Position numbers and translations under genes: made by a program
Source of the DNA: 13-2-20CM-66-19 sp963824395
GTDB lineage: Bacteria > Pseudomonadota > Gammaproteobacteria > Steroidobacterales > Steroidobacteraceae
DNA: 64,000 nucleotides
Direction of reading: 5' to 3'
Assembly: GCA_963824395.1 (NCBI GenBank)
Contig: CAWGPF010000005.1
Span: forward strand, 434,001-498,000
The notes under the pieces: generated by a model
Databases searched by the model: none
What the model saw: the letters and a program-made list of their open reading frames with translations, nothing else
Told to the model about the DNA's origin: nothing
Shown here: in pieces, positions 52,037 to 61,825 of the stretch
How the letters are laid out: each line of letters begins with the position of its first letter
How positions within the stretch are numbered: position 1 is the first letter of the stretch

Positions 52037-54904
52037 ATGCTCGAACCTACAGCCCTCTACGGCGGCAACGCCGATTTCCTGGATGCGCTCTACGAGCAGT
52101 ATCTGCGCGACCCTGCGCTCGTCGCCCCCGAGTGGCGCACCTACTTCGCCGCCCTGGGTCCGATCTCCGCCGAGCAGGCCCACAGCCCGGTACGCGCCGG
52201 CATCACTGAGCGCGCCGCTGCCGGCGGGGCGCCGCTCGGGGCCTCCGGAGGCGCGGATGCGCGTCAGGCCGCCGTGTCGCGCCTCATCCAGGTGTGGACC
52301 AACCGCGGTCACCTGCTCGCGACCATCGATCCGCTGGCCCTCACGCGGCGCCCGCGGCCGCGCGTGCTCGACCTTGATTACTTCGGCCTGAGTCCGCAGG
52401 ACCTCGACACCGAGTTCTTCACCGGCAGCCGCACGCCGGCGATCCCCCGGCGCATGAAGCTGCGCGACATCCTCGCGCAGCTGGAGTACGTGTACGCGGG
52501 CAATGTCGGGGCCGAATTTGCGCACATGTCCGACTCCGAGGAGCGGCTGTGGCTGCAGGACCAGTTTCAGGAGGGGCGCCTGAAGGGCAGCTTCACCCCG
52601 GAGGAACGCCGCAACATCCTCTGGCAGCTCACCGCCGCCGAGGGGCTCGAGCGCTACCTGCACACGAAGTACGTCGGCCAGAAGCGCTTCTCGCTCGAAG
52701 GCGGCGACGCCCTGATCCCGCTGCTCGATGATCTCATCCAGGACTGCGGCACCGCCGGGATCGAGGAGGTCGTCATCGGCATGGCGCACCGCGGGCGCCT
52801 CAATGTGCTGGTGAACCTGCTCGGCAAGTCCCCGGCGGCGCTGTTCTCCGAGTTCGAGGGGATCTATGACCCGGCGCGCCTGAAGGGCTCCGGGGACGTG
52901 AAGTACCACAAGGGGTTCTCCGCGGACCTGCGCACGCCCAACGGCAACGTGCACACCGTGCTCGCCTTCAACCCCTCGCATCTTGAGGTCGTCAACCCCG
53001 TGGTGGAGGGCTCGGTGCGCGCGCGCCAGGAGCGTCGCGGCGATGAGCGTGCCGAGCGCGTGCTCGCGCTCCTGGTGCATGGCGACGCCGCCTTTGCCGG
53101 GCAGGGCGTGGTGATGGAGACGCTGCAGCTGTCGCAGGCGCGTGGCTTCTTCACCGGCGGCACGGTGCACGTCATCATCAACAACCAGGTCGGCTTCACC
53201 ACCTCCGACCCGCGCGATGCGCGCTCCACCATCTACGCGAGTGATGTTGCGAAGATGCTCGAGGTGCCGATCTTCCACGTCAACGCCGACGATGCCGAGG
53301 CGGTCGTGTTCGTCACGCGTCTTGCGCTGAAGTACCGTCAGCGCTTCCGCAAGGACGTCGTCATCGACCTCGTGTGCTACCGCCGCCACGGTCACAACGA
53401 GGCGGACGAGCCGGCGGCCACGCAGCCGGGCATGTACCGCGTCATCCGCCAGCACCCGACGGCGCGGCGCCTGTACGCCGATCAGCTGATCGGCGCCGGG
53501 CTCCTCACCGAGGCCGAGGCACAGGCGATGTTCGAGCAGTACCGCAGCGGTCTTGATGAGGGACGCCCGCAGGCGCGCGCCTCCCTCGGCATGATCGGCA
53601 ACAAGTTCACCGTCGACTGGAGCCAGTACTCGGGCGTGGATTTCACCGAGCGCGTCATGACGGGCGTGGAACTGCCGCGCCTGCAGGCGCTCGGGGCACG
53701 CCTGACAGCGCTCCCGGAAGGCTTCACGCTGCATCCGCGCGTGGCGCAGATCATCGCGAACCGCAAGAAGATGCTCGCCGGGGAGCTGCCACTTGACTGG
53801 GGCTGCGCCGAGACGCTCGCCTATGCAGCGCTCGTCGAGGATGGCTTCGGCGTGCGCCTCACCGGCCAGGACAGCGGCCGCGGCACCTTTTTCCACCGCC
53901 ACGCGGTGCTGCACGACCAGGGCACCGATGCCACCTGGGTGCCGCTGCAGCACATCGCGCAGCCGCAGCCGCACGTGCAGGTGATCGATTCGGTGCTCTC
54001 CGAGGAAGCCGTCATGGGCTTCGAGTACGGCTACTCGACCACCGACCCCGGCACGCTCGATGTCTGGGAGGCGCAGTACGGGGACTTCGCCAACGGGGCG
54101 CAGGTCATCATCGATCAGTTCATCAGCTCAGGCGAGGCCAAGTGGGAGCGCTTCTGCGGGCTCGCGCTCCTGCTGCCGCACGGCTACGAAGGCGCAGGTC
54201 CGGAGCACTCCTCCGCGCGCCTGGAGCGCTTCCTGCAATTGTGCGCCGAGAACAACATGCAGGTGTGCGTGCCCTCAACCCCGGCGCAGATGTTCCACAT
54301 GCTGCGCCGCCAGATGCTGCAGGGCTTCCGCAAGCCCCTCATCGTCATGACGCCCAAGAGCCTGCTGCGACACGACCTGTCGGTCTCTTCGCTCGAGGAC
54401 CTCACCCGCGGCAGCTTCGCCCGCGTGATCGGCGAGGCCGATGAGCTCAGCGCCAAGGACGTGCGGCGTGTCGTCTTCTGCAGTGGCAAGGTCTACTTCG
54501 ACCTCCTGAAGACACGCCGGGAGGAGGGGCGCCAGGATGTCGCCCTGGTGCGCATCGAGCAGCTGTACCCTTTTCCGAACGAGGAATACCAGGCGGCGCT
54601 CGCGCGCTACCCGGCGGCGCGCGAGATCGTGTGGTGCCAGGAGGAACCGCAGAATCAGGGGGCTTGGTACCAGATCCGCCACCGCCTGCAGGAGCTCGCC
54701 CGTGGCCGCCGCGACGTCCTGTACGCCGGACGCGCACCGGCGGCAGCGCCCGCGACCGGTATCGGCAAGATCCATACCCTGGAGCAGCAGGCGCTGGTCG
54801 CCGCGGCGCTCCACGCCACCACCACCGAGGAATCCGGCCGCGACACGCAGCGCCTGAAGCCCGCTGGCACGCCCGCCGCCACTGCGCTGAGAAAGAGTTC
54901 ATGA
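52037..54904 (+). CDS. sucA: 2-oxoglutarate dehydrogenase E1 component
   Basis: A 955-residue thiamine-diphosphate enzyme. Landmarks are GGNADFLDALYEQYLRDPAL at the N-terminus, EGGDALIPLLDDLIQDCGTA (~225), VIGMAHRGRLNVLVNLLGK (~250), the diphosphate-binding IDLVCYRRHGHNEADEP (~450) and LLPHGYEGAGPEHSSARLERF (~715). It decarboxylates 2-oxoglutarate in the TCA cycle. sucB overlaps its stop by four bases. The leader upstream (51960-52030) is T-rich and may contain the promoter. Confidence 0.97.
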   Translation: MLEPTALYGGNADFLDALYEQYLRDPALVAPEWRTYFAALGPISAEQAHSPVRAGITERAAAGGAPLGASGGADARQAAVSRLIQVWTNRGHLLATIDPLALTRRPRPRVLDLDYFGLSPQDLDTEFFTGSRTPAIPRRMKLRDILAQLEYVYAGNVGAEFAHMSDSEERLWLQDQFQEGRLKGSFTPEERRNILWQLTAAEGLERYLHTKYVGQKRFSLEGGDALIPLLDDLIQDCGTAGIEEVVIGMAHRGRLNVLVNLLGKSPAALFSEFEGIYDPARLKGSGDVKYHKGFSADLRTPNGNVHTVLAFNPSHLEVVNPVVEGSVRARQERRGDERAERVLALLVHGDAAFAGQGVVMETLQLSQARGFFTGGTVHVIINNQVGFTTSDPRDARSTIYASDVAKMLEVPIFHVNADDAEAVVFVTRLALKYRQRFRKDVVIDLVCYRRHGHNEADEPAATQPGMYRVIRQHPTARRLYADQLIGAGLLTEAEAQAMFEQYRSGLDEGRPQARASLGMIGNKFTVDWSQYSGVDFTERVMTGVELPRLQALGARLTALPEGFTLHPRVAQIIANRKKMLAGELPLDWGCAETLAYAALVEDGFGVRLTGQDSGRGTFFHRHAVLHDQGTDATWVPLQHIAQPQPHVQVIDSVLSEEAVMGFEYGYSTTDPGTLDVWEAQYGDFANGAQVIIDQFISSGEAKWERFCGLALLLPHGYEGAGPEHSSARLERFLQLCAENNMQVCVPSTPAQMFHMLRRQMLQGFRKPLIVMTPKSLLRHDLSVSSLEDLTRGSFARVIGEADELSAKDVRRVVFCSGKVYFDLLKTRREEGRQDVALVRIEQLYPFPNEEYQAALARYPAAREIVWCQEEPQNQGAWYQIRHRLQELARGRRDVLYAGRAPAAAPATGIGKIHTLEQQALVAAALHATTTEESGRDTQRLKPAGTPAATALRKSS

Positions 54905-56154
54905 GCACCGAAATCCGCGTCCCGCAGCTGCCCGAGTCGGTCGCCGACGCCACCCTCGTGACCTGGCACAAGCGCCCCGGAGACCCGATCTCGCGGGACG
55001 AGAATCTGGCGGATCTTGAGACCGACAAGGTGGTGCTCGAAGTGCCCGCACCGGCGAACGGCGTGGTGCGCGAGATCAAGGTGCCAAGCGGCGCGGTGGT
55101 GAAGAGCGGTGAGCTGCTCGCCCTCATCGAGGAGGGCGTCCCCGCTGCGAGCCCGGCGAAACCCGCCGCGCCCGCCGCCAGGGCAGCGGCGGCCGCGGCG
55201 CTCAAGGCGAGCGCACCGCCGCCAGTCCCGGGCCAGGACAAGGACGGCGCACGCCTGAGCCCCTCGGTGCGGCGTCTCGTGGAGGAAAATCGGCTCGATC
55301 CGGCCACGATCCCGGCGTCGGGGCGCGACGGGCGTCTCACCAAGTCGGACGTGGTCGGCTACCTCGGCAAGCAGCCCGCGGAAGGAGCGCCCGGTCCAGC
55401 CGCTGCCACGGCGCCGGCAGCTCCCGCCGCACGCGCCCCATCCGCCGCTGGCGCCCGCCAGGAACAGCGCGTGCCGATGACGCGCCTGCGGGCCCGCATC
55501 GCCCAGCGCCTGCTCGAGGCGCAGTCGAGCCAGGCGCTGCTGACGACCTTCAACGAGGTCGACCTGACGGCGACCCAGGAGCTGCGGGCGCGGTACAAGG
55601 AGCGCTTCGAGAAGGAGCACGGCGTGAAGCTCGGCTTCATGTCCTTCTTCGTCAAGGCGACGATCGAGGCGCTCAAGAAGTTCCCGGTGCTCAACGCCTC
55701 GGTCGACGGCAACGACATCATCTACCACGAGTACTACGACATCGGCGTGGCGGTTTCGACCGACCGCGGCCTCATCGTGCCGATCGTCCGGGACGCGGAT
55801 GGCAAGAGCTTCGCGGCCATCGAGAAAGAGGTGGCCGACTACGCCCGCAAGGCGCGCGAGGGATCACTCGCCATCGAGGATCTCACCGGCGGCACCTTCA
55901 CGATCACTAACGGCGGGGTTTTCGGCTCGCTCATGTCGACCCCGATCGTGAACGCGCCGCAGAGCGCCATCCTCGGCATGCACAAGATCCAGGAGCGCCC
56001 GATGGTGGTGAACGGCGCCATCGCCGTGCGGCCGATGATGTACCTCGCCGTGACCTACGATCACCGCATCATCGACGGGCGCGAGGCGGTGCAGTTCCTG
56101 GTCGCCATCAAGGATGCGCTGGAGGATCCGGGCCGGATCCTCCTCGGAATCTGA
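54901..56154 (+). CDS. sucB: Dihydrolipoamide succinyltransferase (E2)
   Basis: About 417 residues. The N-terminal lipoyl domain has lysine in DLETDKVVLEV (~43). An Ala/Pro linker, the E1/E3-binding domain (LSPSVRRLVEENRLDPATIP) and the catalytic domain follow, ending with the active-site motif TYDHRIIDGREAVQFL. It transfers succinyl to CoA in the 2-oxoglutarate dehydrogenase complex. The frame is open further upstream, but ATG 54901 overlapping the sucA stop gives the standard length. Confidence 0.97.
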   Translation: MSTEIRVPQLPESVADATLVTWHKRPGDPISRDENLADLETDKVVLEVPAPANGVVREIKVPSGAVVKSGELLALIEEGVPAASPAKPAAPAARAAAAAALKASAPPPVPGQDKDGARLSPSVRRLVEENRLDPATIPASGRDGRLTKSDVVGYLGKQPAEGAPGPAAATAPAAPAARAPSAAGARQEQRVPMTRLRARIAQRLLEAQSSQALLTTFNEVDLTATQELRARYKERFEKEHGVKLGFMSFFVKATIEALKKFPVLNASVDGNDIIYHEYYDIGVAVSTDRGLIVPIVRDADGKSFAAIEKEVADYARKAREGSLAIEDLTGGTFTITNGGVFGSLMSTPIVNAPQSAILGMHKIQERPMVVNGAIAVRPMMYLAVTYDHRIIDGREAVQFLVAIKDALEDPGRILLGI

Positions 56155-56158
56155 TCAC

Positions 56159-56183
56159 CCCGGCGCGCACGCGCCCCGCCGGG
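56159..56183. terminator. Hairpin after sucB
   Basis: CCCGGCG and CGCCGGG form a seven-base stem with an eleven-base loop, starting four bases after the sucB stop and lying between convergent genes. No T-run. Confidence 0.4.
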
Positions 56184-56235
56184 CAACGCACCTAAGCCCG
56201 GCCGCCGCTGCATGCGGGCGCGTGGACCTCACATC

Positions 56236-57843
56236 TCAGAAGACGTGGCTGAACATCCAGTAGAGGCAGCCTGAGATCACGATGGCCGCCGGCAGCGTCA
56301 GTACCCAGGCGACGACGAGGTTGCGCAGCGTCTGCATCTGCAGCCCCGAGTGATTGGCGGCCATGGTGCCGGCAACCCCCGAGGACAGCACGTGGGTGGT
56401 CGAGACCGGTAGCCCGAACATGTCCGCGGCCGCGATGGTGCTCATCGCCACGAGTTCCGCCGAGGCGCCCTGGGCGTAGGTGAGATGGGTCTTGCCGATC
56501 TTCTCTCCGATCGTCACGACGATGCGCTTCCAGCCCACCATCGTGCCCAGGCCCAGCGCAATGGCCACGGCCACCTTCACCCACAGCGGGATGAACTTGG
56601 TCGCCCGGTCGATCTCCTTCTTGAAGGCGGCGATGTTGCCCGTGGTCTCCGGGTCGAAGGCCTTGGAGTGCGGGTCCTTGGCGAGGATGCGCTCGGCCTC
56701 GGACGTGAGGTACATGTCGTTGCGGATGTTGGTGACGGTATTGGCGGGCATCTGCTTAAAGCCGCCGTCGGCGCGCACCTGGTCGGCGATGCTGCCCGTG
56801 ACCGCGGACAGCGCCGGCAGCACCGCGTCATTCCACTTGTGGGTGCGCACGTAATTGGTGAGCTCGGCGCGCGGATCCGCCGGCGCCGGACCGGTCGCAT
56901 ACTTGTCGATCGAGTGCTGCGTGGCCGTCGCCAGGGCGACGAAGGGGACCATCTCGGCCTGCGGCATGGCGCGGTTGAGGGCATACGCCATCGGCACGAC
57001 ACCGATCAGGATCAGCATGATGAGACCCATGCCCTTCTGGCCGTCGTTGGAGCCGTGGGCGAACGATACCCCGCCGCAGGTGAGGATGAGGATGCCGCGG
57101 ATCCACCACGGCGGTCCGCGGTTGCCCTTGGGCTCCTGGTAGAGCGCGCGGTTCTTGACGAGCGCCTTGAGCGCGAGGAACAGGAGTGCCGCGGCGACGA
57201 AGCCGACCACCGGCGAGATCAGCAGCGACCAGCCGATCTTGGCCGCCTGGCTCCAGTCGACTCCGCTGGTGCCGTCACGACCGTGCATCAGCGCGTTGGC
57301 GACGCCGACGCCGATGATCGAGCCGATGAGGGTGTGGGACGAGGAGGCCGGCAGCCCGAGGTACCAGGTGCCGAGGTTCCAGAGGATCGCGGCGATCAGC
57401 AGCGCAAATACCATGGCGAAGCCGGCGCTGGTGCCCACCTGCAGGATCAGCTCCACCGGCAGGAGCGAGATGATCCCGAAAGCCACCGCGCCGCTGGAGA
57501 ACAGCACGCCGAGGAAGTTGAACGTGCCGGAGTACATGACCGCGACGTTCGGTTGCAGGGAATGTGTGTAGATCACGGTCGCGACTGCGTTGGCGGTGTC
57601 GTGAAAGCCGTTCACGAACTCAAAGCCGAGCGCGATCAGCAGTGCCACCCCGAGGAGCAGGTACGGCAGCAACGTCATCTTCTGCGGTGTGCTGCTGATG
57701 TCGCTGACGAGACTCCACCCCGTGTAGCCGATCCCGACCGCCAGGAGCGCGAGGAACACGAATATGGTGCCCATGCCGGGTCTGTGATCGAGGGTGGGAC
57801 GGCTGGAGTGTGCCGGGAGGCTCTCGGCGGCGACGCTGCTCAT
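56236..57843 (-). CDS. Low-affinity inorganic phosphate transporter (PiT family)
   Basis: About 535 residues, a multi-helix PiT/PHO-4 protein. The duplicated signature is present: GFEFVNGFHDTANAVATVIY near the N-terminus, and a C-terminal half with GASAELVAMSTIAAADMFGL then PVSTTHVLSSGVAGTMAANH. A cytoplasmic loop of about 120 residues (~300-440) separates the halves. It imports phosphate with protons or cations. ATG 57843 is preferred; a longer frame reaches 57894. It lies between sucAB and lpd on the opposite strand. No good Pho box was found upstream. Confidence 0.92.
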   Translation of the reverse strand: MSSVAAESLPAHSSRPTLDHRPGMGTIFVFLALLAVGIGYTGWSLVSDISSTPQKMTLLPYLLLGVALLIALGFEFVNGFHDTANAVATVIYTHSLQPNVAVMYSGTFNFLGVLFSSGAVAFGIISLLPVELILQVGTSAGFAMVFALLIAAILWNLGTWYLGLPASSSHTLIGSIIGVGVANALMHGRDGTSGVDWSQAAKIGWSLLISPVVGFVAAALLFLALKALVKNRALYQEPKGNRGPPWWIRGILILTCGGVSFAHGSNDGQKGMGLIMLILIGVVPMAYALNRAMPQAEMVPFVALATATQHSIDKYATGPAPADPRAELTNYVRTHKWNDAVLPALSAVTGSIADQVRADGGFKQMPANTVTNIRNDMYLTSEAERILAKDPHSKAFDPETTGNIAAFKKEIDRATKFIPLWVKVAVAIALGLGTMVGWKRIVVTIGEKIGKTHLTYAQGASAELVAMSTIAAADMFGLPVSTTHVLSSGVAGTMAANHSGLQMQTLRNLVVAWVLTLPAAIVISGCLYWMFSHVF

Positions 57844-58140
57844 AGGGAACCACTCTTCGGGTGTTTCAGAAGAGTGGGCAGGGTAGGGCTGCAATGTTTT
57901 GGAAATGTGACAGCCACGCTCCCGATGCGGGCGGCGACCCGGATGAGGCTTATGCTAAGGCATTGATTCTGCTGCGCCCGCCCGCAGTGCCTGACTTGTG
58001 ACAGCCCGGGTGCGTCCCCAAAGAATGCCCAAGGATCGGCAGCGCGCCGGCGCGCGGCGCCGCCCCGGGGCGGGTGCTCTAAAGGCACTCCTTCTTTATG
58101 GTACTGTCGCGCCCCCTTTGAATATGCGGTGTTTACTGCG
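57844..58140. other. Divergent intergenic region of the phosphate transporter and lpd
   Basis: Just under 300 bases with no gene. It should hold two divergent promoters. An isolated CTGTCAC (minus, 57907-57913) resembles half of a Pho box, but the second half is absent. Confidence 0.35.
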
Positions 58141-59595
58141 ATGCCGAACGAAAGCAAAACCACCCCGGGCAGCGACAGCTTCGACGTCATCGTCATCGGT
58201 GGCGGACCTGCCGGTTATCCGGCCGCCATCCGGGCTGCCCAGAACAAGCTGAGCGTCGCCTGCATCGATGAGTGGAAGAACCGGGATGGCACCGCGGCCT
58301 TTGGCGGCACCTGCCTGAACGCCGGCTGCATTCCCTCCAAGGCGCTGCTGGAGTCGAGCGAGCTGTACCACCGGGTGCAGGAGGAGTTCGCCGTGCACGG
58401 CATCAAGGTCAGCGGCACGACGCTCGATCTTGCCCAGATGCAAAAGCGCAAGGCCGGCATCGTGCGCACCATGACCCAGGGGATCCTCGCGCTGTTCAAG
58501 GCCGCAGGCGTCACTCCGCTGCAGGGGCATGGGCGCCTGCTCGCCAACCGCCAGGTGCAGTTCACCGCGAACGACGGCACGCACCGCACCTTAAGCGCAA
58601 GACACGTGATCCTCGCCTCGGGATCTGCGCCCATTGAGCTGCGCTCGGCGCCCTTCAAGGCGCCCGAGATCGTCGATTCCTGGGGCGCACTCGATTTTGA
58701 CACGGTCCCGAAGCGGCTCGCCGTCATCGGGGCCGGCGTCATCGGCCTTGAGCTCGGGAGCGTGTGGCGGCGCCTGGGCGCCGAGGTCGTGGTGCTCGAA
58801 GCGCTGCCGGAGTTCCTCGCCATCGCCGATCAGCAGCTCGCCAAGGAAGCGCTGCGGCACTTCAGGAAGCAGGGCCTGGACATCCGTCTCGGCGCCAAGG
58901 TCACGGGCGCTAAGGTGACTGACGGCGCGGTGGAAGTCACCTACCAGGAGGCCAAGGGCGAGCAGCGCCTGAGCGTGGAGCGCGTCGTGGTCGCGATCGG
59001 CCGCCGTCCCTACACGAAGGACCTGCTGGCGCCCGAGACGGGCGTGAAGCTCGACGAGCGCGGCTTCATCGTCGTGGACGAGCACTGCCGCACCGGGGTC
59101 GAGGGCGTCTGGGCGATCGGGGACTGCGTGCGCGGCCCGATGCTCGCGCACAAGGGCAAGGAAGAGGGCGTCATGGTCGCCGACCTCATCGCCGGGCTCT
59201 ACGGGGAGATGAACTACAAGGTCATCCCGTCCGTCATCTACACCGCCCCGGAGATCGCCTGGGTGGGGCTCACGGAAGAGGAAGTCAAAAAGAGCGGCCG
59301 CGACTACAAGGTCGGGGTATTTCCGTTCCTCGCCAGCGGCCGCGCCCGCGCCATGGAGCAGGCGAGCGGCTTCGCCAAGGTACTGGCGGCGCGCGACGAT
59401 GATGAGATCCTCGGCGTGCACATCGTGGGGCCGCTCGCCGGTGAGCTGATCGCCGAAGCGGTGCTGGCGATGGAGTATTCGGCCAGCAGCGAGGACCTGC
59501 AGCGCACCATCCACGCGCACCCGACGCTCGCGGAGGCCGTGCACGAGGCGGCGCTCAACGCCGACAAGCGCGCCATCGACTCGATCAACCGCTGA
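58141..59595 (+). CDS. lpdA: Dihydrolipoamide dehydrogenase (E3)
   Basis: About 484 residues. FAD motif FDVIVIGGGPAGYPAAIRAAQ (residues ~12-32), redox-active disulfide GGTCLNAGCIPSKALL (~52-67), NAD motif LAVIGAGVIGLELGSVWRRLG (~195), and the C-terminal active-site HAHPTLAEAVHEAAL with histidine and glutamate. It reoxidises the lipoyl group of SucB and probably other complexes. ATG 58141 is preferred over GTG 58129. The 2-oxoglutarate dehydrogenase genes are interrupted here by the divergent phosphate transporter. Confidence 0.97.
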   Translation: MPNESKTTPGSDSFDVIVIGGGPAGYPAAIRAAQNKLSVACIDEWKNRDGTAAFGGTCLNAGCIPSKALLESSELYHRVQEEFAVHGIKVSGTTLDLAQMQKRKAGIVRTMTQGILALFKAAGVTPLQGHGRLLANRQVQFTANDGTHRTLSARHVILASGSAPIELRSAPFKAPEIVDSWGALDFDTVPKRLAVIGAGVIGLELGSVWRRLGAEVVVLEALPEFLAIADQQLAKEALRHFRKQGLDIRLGAKVTGAKVTDGAVEVTYQEAKGEQRLSVERVVVAIGRRPYTKDLLAPETGVKLDERGFIVVDEHCRTGVEGVWAIGDCVRGPMLAHKGKEEGVMVADLIAGLYGEMNYKVIPSVIYTAPEIAWVGLTEEEVKKSGRDYKVGVFPFLASGRARAMEQASGFAKVLAARDDDEILGVHIVGPLAGELIAEAVLAMEYSASSEDLQRTIHAHPTLAEAVHEAALNADKRAIDSINR

Positions 59596-59614
59596 AGGGG
59601 CGGCGCCGGCGCCT

Positions 59615-61726
59615 TCAGCGCTGGCGGCGCGCGTCGATGACGTTGGCGACGCCGGTGAGGCGACGCAGCACGCGCGCCAGTTGCTCGAGGTCCTTCACCC
59701 CGACGGTGAGTGCAAAGTGGGCCATGCCGGTGTCGTGGTCGGTGCGCGTCTGCGCGGCATCGATGGAGAGCCGCTCGACCGCCAGCACGTCGCTTAAGTC
59801 ACGCAACAGGCCGCGCCGGTCGTAGGCGCGGATCACGAGCACCACGTTCATCGCCTCCTGCACCGCGCTCGCCCATTCCACCTTCAGCACCCGGTCGGGC
59901 CGCACCGCGCTCATGCGGTTGAAGCTCGCGCAGTCGCGGCGGTGCACGGTGACGCCGCGCCCGAGCGTCACGTAGCCTGCGATCGGCTGCGGCCGCAGCG
60001 GCGCACAGCAGCGCGCCAGCGTGACCGGCAGGTCACCGACCCCCTCGATCTCCACCGGTGAAGTGCGGCGGCGCGCGCCCTGCGCGCGTGCCGGGCGCAC
60101 CACCTGCGGCTCGGGCGGGGGGCTGAGGCGCGTGGCCGCCTGCAGCAGCTGCGTGACCGTGACCTCGCCCGCCCCGAGGAGCTCATAGAGTTCTTCCGCG
60201 TCGCGCGCCTTGAGCTCCTCGGCGAGAGCTGCGAGCTGCTCGCTCTTCACCGCGATGCGAGCGAGCTCGCGCTCGGCGATCTCGCGTCCGGCGCTGCGGT
60301 TGTCGCCGGCGTCCTGCTTGCGGAACCAGGCGCGCACCTTGGCTCGGTTGCGCGCCGAGACGAGGTAGCCGTGCTCGGGGGCGAGCCAGTCGCGGCTCGG
60401 AGCCTCGTGCTTCGCCGTGATGATCTCGACGATCTCCCCGTTCGCCAGCGCACTGCCGAGGGGCACGATGCGCCCGTTCACCTTGGCGCCGCGGCAGCGG
60501 TGGCCGAGGGACGTGTGCACCTGGTAGGCGAAATCAAGCGGCGTCGCCCCGCGCGGCAGGTCGATGACCTCGCCCTTCGGGGTCAGCACGTAGACGCGGT
60601 CCTCGAAGAGCTCCGCGCGCATCCCCTCGATGAGATCGCGCGGCGCATCGCCAGCGTCATCGGGCTCCAGCAACCGCCGTACCCACTCGATCTTGCGCTG
60701 GTACTGCGCGTCGCGCGGGCCGCCCTCCTTGTAGGTCCAGTGCGCGGCCACGCCGAGCTCGGCGTGCTCGTGCATGTCGCGGGTGCGGATCTGCACCTCG
60801 ACGCTCTTCGCCTGCGGACCGATCACCGCGGTGTGAATGGAGCGATAGCCGTTACCCTTCGGGGTTGCGATGTAGTCATCGAACTCGCCCGGGATGTAGT
60901 GCCAGGCACCGTGGATGATGCCGAGCGCGGCGTAGCACTCGGCCACCGAGCCGACGACCACGCGCACCGCGCGCACATCATAGAGCTGCGAGAAGTCGAG
61001 CTGCTTGCGCTGCATCTTGCGGTAGATGCTGTAGATGTGTTTGGGGCGGCCGTAGACCTCGGCGGCGATGTCAGCCTCCTCCAGCTGCCCGCGCAGTGAT
61101 TCGCAGAAAGACTCGATGTAGCGCTCGCGGTCGGCGCGGCGCTCGTTGAGCGCGGCCGCCACGCGGCGGTATTCGTCCGGCTCAAGGTAGCGGAACGCGA
61201 GATCCTCCAGCTCCCACTTCAGCTGCCACACCCCGAGGCGGTTGGCGAGCGGGGCGTAGATGGCGCGCGCCTCGAGTGCGCGCCGCGCGCGCTCGGCGGC
61301 GCTCAGGGCGCGCGCATGACGCAAGCCCACGAGTTCCTCGGCGAGGCGCGCGAGCACCAGGCGCGGATCGCTCACCACCGCGAGCAGCATCTTGCGCAGC
61401 GTCTCGGTCTGGCGGGTGTCGAGCCCGCGCTCGGGCGACCAGTCGCGCGGCAGCCCGAGGGCGCCGAGGCGCACGAGAGCTGCGGCGATGGCGGCGGGGC
61501 TCGCGCCGACCGCGGCGGTGAGTGCCGCGGCGGGCGTGGCCGCAGCGAGCGCGGCGCGCGCCAGCAGCGCCAGCGCGAGCTCGGTGCTCTCGGTGAGCCC
61601 GCCGATGATCTCGGCGGCCTCGGCCGCGGGGGCGAGGCCGGCAACGTCGCCCGCGGCCTCAAGCTGCACGCGCGCCGCGGCGATGGCGTCGCGGATCGCA
61701 GACGGACAGGTGAGACTGGTTTCCAA
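59615..61726 (-). CDS. relA: GTP pyrophosphokinase RelA
   Basis: A 703-residue RelA/SpoT homologue. The N-terminal hydrolase-like region is degenerate: the metal-binding HD residues are not visible, and a RelA-like IYAPLANRLGVWQLKWELED follows. The synthetase domain has YGRPKHIYSIYRKMQRKQLD, YDVRAVRVVV and GNGYRSIHTAVIGP, then HEHAELGVAAHW. A TGS domain (VYVLTPKGEVIDLPRGATPL), a helical domain, a conserved-cysteine domain (LARCCAPLRPQPIAGY) and a C-terminal ACT domain complete it. It therefore appears to be a synthetase-only enzyme making (p)ppGpp at stalled ribosomes. The N-terminus is alanine-rich and divergent from E. coli RelA. Confidence 0.93.
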   Translation of the reverse strand: METSLTCPSAIRDAIAAARVQLEAAGDVAGLAPAAEAAEIIGGLTESTELALALLARAALAAATPAAALTAAVGASPAAIAAALVRLGALGLPRDWSPERGLDTRQTETLRKMLLAVVSDPRLVLARLAEELVGLRHARALSAAERARRALEARAIYAPLANRLGVWQLKWELEDLAFRYLEPDEYRRVAAALNERRADRERYIESFCESLRGQLEEADIAAEVYGRPKHIYSIYRKMQRKQLDFSQLYDVRAVRVVVGSVAECYAALGIIHGAWHYIPGEFDDYIATPKGNGYRSIHTAVIGPQAKSVEVQIRTRDMHEHAELGVAAHWTYKEGGPRDAQYQRKIEWVRRLLEPDDAGDAPRDLIEGMRAELFEDRVYVLTPKGEVIDLPRGATPLDFAYQVHTSLGHRCRGAKVNGRIVPLGSALANGEIVEIITAKHEAPSRDWLAPEHGYLVSARNRAKVRAWFRKQDAGDNRSAGREIAERELARIAVKSEQLAALAEELKARDAEELYELLGAGEVTVTQLLQAATRLSPPPEPQVVRPARAQGARRRTSPVEIEGVGDLPVTLARCCAPLRPQPIAGYVTLGRGVTVHRRDCASFNRMSAVRPDRVLKVEWASAVQEAMNVVLVIRAYDRRGLLRDLSDVLAVERLSIDAAQTRTDHDTGMAHFALTVGVKDLEQLARVLRRLTGVANVIDARRQR

Positions 61727-61825
61727 GGCCGCCGGGTGCTTCCTGAGGCAGGAATGCCGCGCAACGTACTGTCAGCGCAGGATTGCCGCTATCATACGCG
61801 ACTGGTTTTACCGCAGCGTTCGAGT

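Noticed and set aside
52034..53974. 646-codon minus-strand frame
   Set aside because: Antisense to sucA, which is certain; no protein motif on the minus strand.
57896..57913. Possible Pho box upstream of the phosphate transporter
   Set aside because: CTGTCAC fits one half, but the second half four bases on (CCAAAAC) shares only two of seven positions.
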